A stretch of 52,056 bases of DNA from assembly GCA_017545045.1 (NCBI GenBank), contig JAFYDA010000035.1, positions 1 through 52,056 on the forward strand, read 5' to 3'. The position numbers were made by a program, and so were the translations under genes. Source of the DNA: Prevotella sp. Its GTDB lineage: Bacteria > Bacteroidota > Bacteroidia > Bacteroidales > Bacteroidaceae. This document shows positions 47,907 to 52,056 of the stretch, piece after piece; the first letter of the stretch is position 1; every line of letters begins with the position of its first letter. Under the pieces are notes generated by a model. The model saw only the letters and a program-made list of their open reading frames with translations, was not told where the DNA came from and did not search any database.

Positions 47907-50288
47907 TTATGTTCCTTTGCTAACGGGAATGGCGTAGAACGCTCGGTCGGGACAGAAGTCAATCATCCATTGGTCGGCGATGATGTGGTCGTCGAGGGCC
48001 TGGATGTGGAGCTTGTGCGGGCCTTTGCTCAGGCGGACGGGGGTCTTTGTCAGTGCCTGCCCGCGCAGCACGCTCTGCTTCCACTGCTCCGAGCGATAGG
48101 GCGTCTTCAGCGAGATGACGACAGGCTCCTGGTTGTCGACCGTCACCTGGTAGCGCAAGTCGCCTCGGTCGCCGGGCTGCGTGGGAATCATCGCCGTGTA
48201 GAGCTGGGCTTCACCATCCTGGGGACTGTCGAACTCATACGTCAGCGTGACACCCCTTGGCAGGGCGACGGCATTCATCGAGTGGCCGAGCATCGGGATG
48301 ATGGTTGGCTGGTCGTTTGGGGGATTGGCCGTTTGGCCGTTTGGGTGAGAAAGAGAATAGTCGCAGGCATTGCGGGCAATGAGACGCCCGACGGAGGGGT
48401 GCTGCGGAAACTGGGTGCGCACCTTGCCAAAGACGGGCAGGTCGCGGGGGGCGGCTGACATCAGGCCCTGCCACTTGCCGTCGTTCATTGTGTTGTAGTG
48501 CTCCGTCAGCTGCTGTATTTCCTCGTAGGCACGAAGGCTTTCCGTTTCGTAGGAGAGCATCTTGCGCGTCATGGCGGCTGCGGCATGTACGGGATAGAGC
48601 ACATGGGCGAAGTAGGCATCCTGCCGGCCGTCCATCACCAGGGGGCGCCAGGTGTCGACGGTGGCCTCTATGCGGGCAAAGGCTTCCATGCGCCGGTAGC
48701 CCTCGATCAGCGTGAACTGGGTGCTGCCGGGTACGGACTTGCCGCCGGGATAGCGTTTCTTGTCAAGCTCCACCTGCGTCCAGCCCATGAACTCAGGCTT
48801 GCGGATGGCGTTAAGCCGATACAGTTCGCGCATAGCCGGAGCTATTGCCTTACCCACCAAGCCCCCAAACTGTGTGCAGAGCCACTGTTCCAAGTACAAG
48901 TCGAGTGTCGAAGGAGTTACCCCGTCGATATTCCACGCCATGTCCAAGAACAGCTCCAGCTGGTAGGCTGCCACCTTCGGGTCGTGGACATTGGCAATCC
49001 ACAGCCGGCGGCAGTTGTGGTCGTAGGCCGTGCGCATCTCCTCGTAGATGAGGCCTGGCTGCGTGGTGGAGAGCCAGAGGTAGTCGTGCGGGCGGCCCCA
49101 GTAGCTCAGGTGATAGTACACGCCTCCGCCGCCTTTCCGCTTCTGTTGCTCGGCGTCGGGCAGACGTGTCAGGTAGCCGTAGTTGTCGTCGCACCACATC
49201 AGCGTCACGTCGTCGGGCACGCGCAGGCCGCTCTCCATGATTTCCAGCACCTCCTTGTAGGGGATGAAGACCTGCGGCACCTGCTCCAAGCCTGTGGATT
49301 GGTGGTTTGAACCTGTCTTGCGGAGCTTGGAAAGATAGTGCTTTTTTATCAGCTCCCGCTGGTCGTCAATGACCTGCTGCAGGGCGCTGAGCTTCTCCTC
49401 GGGGCCAGATACTCCCTCCATCGAACCGTCGTGGATGCCGCGCATGCCCAGCGTGAACATTGCCCGCTGATCGTCGACCGTTGGCCGCTGCCCGCTGGAA
49501 ACCACTTCCTTCAGGCGCTCCACCCAGTAGTTCTGCACCTGCTCGCGGTTGGTGATGTAGTTATAGGGGCCGCGTTGCTCAGCGTCCCATTCGGCCACGT
49601 TGTTGCGCAGCAGCGGCTCACAGTGGCTGGTGCCGATGACGATGCCGAAGGAGTCGGCCATCTCCTTGTTGCCGGCGACGGTGAAGAACGCTGGCGTGCC
49701 GGGGTGCATGGCTGGCCAGAGCGTGTTGGCACGCAGCCGCAGCATCAGCTGAAACAGCCGTTTGTATGTCTGCGGCCCCATGTTGTCCTTCGACCAGGGA
49801 CGCAGGCTCCAGTCCTCGTCGTTGATGAAGATGCCGCGATACTCCACGCTTGGCGTATGCTCCAGGCGAAACGTGTCGGGCAGCGACAGGGGCAGAAAAC
49901 GGCTATGCGGACGCACGTCGCCCCACCACACCCACGGCGACACGCCTGCCATGCGGCTCAGCTCCAGAATGCCATAGGCGGTGCCACGGGCGTTGTGGCC
50001 TTCCACCACCACCTGGCCGTCCTGCACGCGGATGCAGAAGCCGTCGTCGGCGCCCCTTCCCTGCACGATGCGGATGGGAGCATGCTTGTCGCTGACAGCT
50101 TGATGGGTGGTCACCAGCTCCATGTCCTCAACGAACATCTGCAGGGCCTGCTCCACCACCGGCGACACCTTGCCCTGCACCTGATAGGTCACAGGGCTCT
50201 TGCCGTCGTACCACACCACGTCGGCAGCCGCCACGACTGTCGTGCCGAGTGCAAGGATTGTCAGGAAGATTCGGTAGATATGTTTCAC
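47907..50288 (-). CDS. Secreted GH115 alpha-glucuronidase
   Basis: 793 residues with a signal peptide (about 1-22, ending VVAAAD). Typical GH115 segments are PSVEYRGIFINDEDWSLRPW, LRANTLWPAMHPGTPAFF, TLGMRGIHDGSM, VTLMWCDDNYGYLTRLP, VYYHLSYWGRPHDYLWL and ELFLDMAWNIDG. The enzyme removes terminal (4-O-methyl-)glucuronic acid from xylan or arabinogalactan. The start codon is GTG (50288 to 50286), sharing its G with the rhaB stop TAG: a one-base overlap. A C-terminal beta-sandwich domain (about 640-793) completes the family architecture. Confidence 0.9.
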   Translation of the reverse strand: MKHIYRIFLTILALGTTVVAAADVVWYDGKSPVTYQVQGKVSPVVEQALQMFVEDMELVTTHQAVSDKHAPIRIVQGRGADDGFCIRVQDGQVVVEGHNARGTAYGILELSRMAGVSPWVWWGDVRPHSRFLPLSLPDTFRLEHTPSVEYRGIFINDEDWSLRPWSKDNMGPQTYKRLFQLMLRLRANTLWPAMHPGTPAFFTVAGNKEMADSFGIVIGTSHCEPLLRNNVAEWDAEQRGPYNYITNREQVQNYWVERLKEVVSSGQRPTVDDQRAMFTLGMRGIHDGSMEGVSGPEEKLSALQQVIDDQRELIKKHYLSKLRKTGSNHQSTGLEQVPQVFIPYKEVLEIMESGLRVPDDVTLMWCDDNYGYLTRLPDAEQQKRKGGGGVYYHLSYWGRPHDYLWLSTTQPGLIYEEMRTAYDHNCRRLWIANVHDPKVAAYQLELFLDMAWNIDGVTPSTLDLYLEQWLCTQFGGLVGKAIAPAMRELYRLNAIRKPEFMGWTQVELDKKRYPGGKSVPGSTQFTLIEGYRRMEAFARIEATVDTWRPLVMDGRQDAYFAHVLYPVHAAAAMTRKMLSYETESLRAYEEIQQLTEHYNTMNDGKWQGLMSAAPRDLPVFGKVRTQFPQHPSVGRLIARNACDYSLSHPNGQTANPPNDQPTIIPMLGHSMNAVALPRGVTLTYEFDSPQDGEAQLYTAMIPTQPGDRGDLRYQVTVDNQEPVVISLKTPYRSEQWKQSVLRGQALTKTPVRLSKGPHKLHIQALDDHIIADQWMIDFCPDRAFYAIPVSKGT

Positions 50289-51772
50289 TACTTCTTGCTA
50301 ACGATATTCAGGTATTTGGTGTATGCCTCATCCCAGAGTGCTTTCTCCTGCGGCTCGTACTTCACCATCTCCGTGGAGTTGGCAATGATGGCGCGCATCT
50401 GCCAGATGTCGTTCACCAGCCTTGCGGCCTTGGCCTGCAGCATGATGTTGCCGATGGCGGTGCACTCCTGCGGGCCGGCCAGGACGGTGGCACCGGTGGA
50501 GCTGGCGGTGAACTGGTTGAGGTATTTGTTCAGCGAGCCGCCGCCGATGATGTGCAGGGTGTCCAGCTTGAAGGGTGCAAACTCCTGCAGCCAGGAGAAC
50601 ACCTGCCGGTAGCGCAGGGCCAGCGAGTCGAAGATGCAGCGGCAGATTTCGGCTGGCGTCTCGGGAACGGGCTGGTTGGTGTCGCGGCAGTATTTCTGTA
50701 TGGCACCAATCATGCTGGCCGGGGCGGCGAAGGCCTGGTCGTCGGGGTTGATGAGCGAGCGGAACGGTTCCACCTGCATGGCCGAGCCTTGCAATTCCGG
50801 GTGCGACAGCTTGCGCACCTCCTCGGGCCACTCCAGCCGGCAGCGCTCGTAAAGCCACATGCCGCAGATGTTTTTCAGGAAGCGGGTGGTGCCCTCGATG
50901 CCGCCCTCGTTGGTGAAGTTGCGCTCGTAGGAGAGCTCGCTGATGATGGCGTCCTTCGTCTCGATGCCCATGAGGCTCCACGTGCCGCTCGAGAGGTAGG
51001 CGAAATGCTCGTCCTTGGCGGGCACGGCGGCCACAGCGCTGCCCGTGTCGTGGCCGGCGACGGCGATGACGGGCACAGGGCCGAGGCCGGTCAGCCGCTG
51101 CACCTCGTCGGTGAGCATGCCGACCACCGTTCCCGGCTGCACCATGCGGCCGAACTTCGAGCGCGACAGGCCCAGCGAGGCCAGCAGGCGCTCGTCGAGC
51201 AGCTTGGTGCGCGGGTCGAGCAGCTGCGACGTCGAGGCGATGGTATATTCACACACCTCGTTGCCGGTGAGCATCCAGCTCAGGGCATCGGGCACGAAGA
51301 GAATCTTCGCAGCGTTGCGGAAGGCTGAGTTCTGCTCGCGCTTCATGGCATAGAGCTGGAAGATGCTGTTGAAGTTCATGAACTGGATGCCGGTGACGTC
51401 GTAGACCTCACGGCGGGAAACGACGTGCTGCAGATAGTCGTCCATGGCGTCGAAGGTGACGGGGTCGCGATAGGCGCGGGGATTGCGCAGGATGGCGCCG
51501 TCGTCGCCGATGAGGACGAAGTCCACGCCCCAGGTGTCGATGCCTATCGAAGTAATCTCCAAGCCGCGCTTGGCCACCTCTTTCAGGCCTCGGAGAATCT
51601 CGAAGTACAGGGCGTGGATGTCCCAGTAGTAGTGGCCGCCCTGCTCTATCAGGTTATTGGGGAAGCGGGTCACCTCCTCCAGCGCAAGTTTTCCATCGGC
51701 AATGTTGCCCACAATAGTCCGTCCGCTGGTAGCGCCCAGGTCGACGGCAAAGAAATACGCTTTATGGTCCAT
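50288..51772 (-). CDS. rhaB: Rhamnulokinase
   Basis: 494 residues from the ATG at 51772; an in-frame ATG at 51802 overlaps the -7 box. An FGGY-type kinase that phosphorylates L-rhamnulose. The N-terminal phosphate loop is VDLGATSGRTIVGNI. Substrate and ATP residues lie in IGIDTWGVDFVLIGDDG, VAGHDTGSAVAAVPA and the C-terminal LHIIGGGSLNKYLNQFTA. It is first of the rhaB-GH115-rhaA-S9 unit and immediately follows the only promoter seen. Confidence 0.94.
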   Translation of the reverse strand: MDHKAYFFAVDLGATSGRTIVGNIADGKLALEEVTRFPNNLIEQGGHYYWDIHALYFEILRGLKEVAKRGLEITSIGIDTWGVDFVLIGDDGAILRNPRAYRDPVTFDAMDDYLQHVVSRREVYDVTGIQFMNFNSIFQLYAMKREQNSAFRNAAKILFVPDALSWMLTGNEVCEYTIASTSQLLDPRTKLLDERLLASLGLSRSKFGRMVQPGTVVGMLTDEVQRLTGLGPVPVIAVAGHDTGSAVAAVPAKDEHFAYLSSGTWSLMGIETKDAIISELSYERNFTNEGGIEGTTRFLKNICGMWLYERCRLEWPEEVRKLSHPELQGSAMQVEPFRSLINPDDQAFAAPASMIGAIQKYCRDTNQPVPETPAEICRCIFDSLALRYRQVFSWLQEFAPFKLDTLHIIGGGSLNKYLNQFTASSTGATVLAGPQECTAIGNIMLQAKAARLVNDIWQMRAIIANSTEMVKYEPQEKALWDEAYTKYLNIVSKK

Positions 51773-51801
51773 AAAAAAAACAGTTTTAAGTTTTATGTGC
51801 A

Positions 51802-51809
51802 CAAAGGTA
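51802..51809 (-). promoter_or_regulatory. -7 box of the rhaB operon promoter
   Basis: TACCTTTG on the minus strand (51809 to 51802) lies 29 bases before the rhaB ATG. The expected -33 position (about 51829-51833) does not hold TTTG, which would fit an activator-dependent promoter. No activator gene is in the window. Confidence 0.55.
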
Positions 51810-51881
51810 GCAAGAAATAGCCGTCGGCGACATCATATTTTGATTTTCTCACTTGTTTTTTTGATTTACGTTCCATCGGTC

Positions 51882-51920
51882 AAATAATCCACGAAACATT
51901 TTGCGTTTCGGGGATTATTT
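51882..51920. terminator. Long hairpin between rhaB and the right-edge gene
   Basis: AAATAATCC-A-CGAAA (51882-51896) pairs with TTTCG-G-GGATTATTT (51906-51920): 14 base pairs, one A-G mismatch, 9-base loop. It lies 23 bases beyond the stop of the partial minus-strand gene on its downstream side, so it probably ends that transcript. The rest of the 51773-51943 gap holds the rhaB promoter and A/T-rich sequence. Confidence 0.7.
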
Positions 51921-51943
51921 CCTGACTTCGTCGATGCGTCACC

Positions 51944-52056
51944 CTAATCACCTTTTGTGGTATCCATTTCGAACAATTGCTTGATGGCTTTCTGCTCTTC
52001 CGTGAGAAACAGCGTTCGCTTTGACACCCCATGCACTCCATCTGTCCTGACATCGA
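51944..52056 (-). CDS. C-terminal end of an unidentified protein (partial)
   Basis: The minus strand has an open frame of 36 residues running off the right edge and ending at TAG (51946 to 51944). The tail SKRTLFLTEEQKAIKQLFEM reads as a helical, charged end; the other two frames are stopped or less protein-like. Its stop is followed by the strong hairpin at 51882-51920, as expected for a real gene end. The product cannot be named from this fragment. Confidence 0.45.
   Translation of the reverse strand, partial: DVRTDGVHGVSKRTLFLTEEQKAIKQLFEMDTTKGD

Noticed and set aside
48498-51328. Three long plus-strand open frames (270, 424 and 359 residues)
   Set aside because: They are antisense to GH115 and rhaB in G+C-rich sequence, where stop codons on the opposite strand are rare. 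The translations are rich in His, Val and Leu without domains.

Overview
The window reads as a chromosomal segment of a Bacteroidota bacterium, most likely Prevotellaceae (Prevotella, Segatella or Xylanibacter type). The reasons are: a tuf / tRNA-Trp / secE / nusG / rplKAJL / rpoBC block with Bacteroidota-type RpoB and RpoC; promoters of the TTTG-N19-21-TAnnTTTG class instead of E. coli boxes; weak Shine-Dalgarno sequences; and families largely confined to this phylum (type IX secretion plug, DUF3078, DUF5686, propeller/Y_Y_Y sensor proteins, GH115). No phage, transposase, plasmid or CRISPR locus was found.

Layout. 1-11633: end of tuf, a terminator, tRNA-Trp, secE-nusG, four ribosomal protein genes, an attenuator-like hairpin, rpoB and rpoC. 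11654-16018: metF-holB (4-base overlap), then a secreted GH43 arabinanase and the T9SS plug protein. 15966-20039 (minus): a membrane-spanning AraC-type regulator with a periplasmic propeller sensor, then frr-rsgA. 20175-26671 (plus): two tandem sensor kinases with substrate-binding-protein-like sensor domains, followed by a cupin/AraC regulator. The first kinase has tyrosine where the phospho-accepting histidine should be. 26676-30015 (minus): nhaD and a long-form nucleotide-sugar 4,6-dehydratase. 30050-31210: a scar-like zone with a SpoIIE-phosphatase tail, a truncated surface protein, a 56-residue peptide gene and 21-base repeats. 31219-32427: DUF3078 outer-membrane protein. 32424-38630 (minus): an rRNA methyltransferase with an Arg/Asp/Ser tail, a DPP-IV-like peptidase, ansA and thrC. 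38780-44109 (plus): orphan histidine kinase, Wzi-like barrel, lipoprotein, DUF5686 protein. 44143-51772 (minus): rhaB, GH115 alpha-glucuronidase, rhaA and a second S9 peptidase. The right edge holds the end of an unidentified minus-strand gene.

How it works together. The left third is core transcription and translation. The rest is plant-polysaccharide and envelope biology: a secreted arabinanase, a GH115 enzyme that removes glucuronate from xylan or arabinogalactan, and rhamnose isomerase/kinase that consume rhamnose from pectin or arabinogalactan. Sensor proteins, peptidases and outer-membrane proteins accompany them. The strongest candidate for an undescribed system is the 20-26.7 kb signalling cluster (tyrosine-substituted kinase, intact kinase, AraC regulator, no receiver domain nearby). 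Secondary candidates are the short peptide with its repeats near 31 kb, the repetitive tail of the methyltransferase, and the GH115 gene embedded between rhaB and rhaA. All functional calls rest on reading the translated sequences; no database search was possible.
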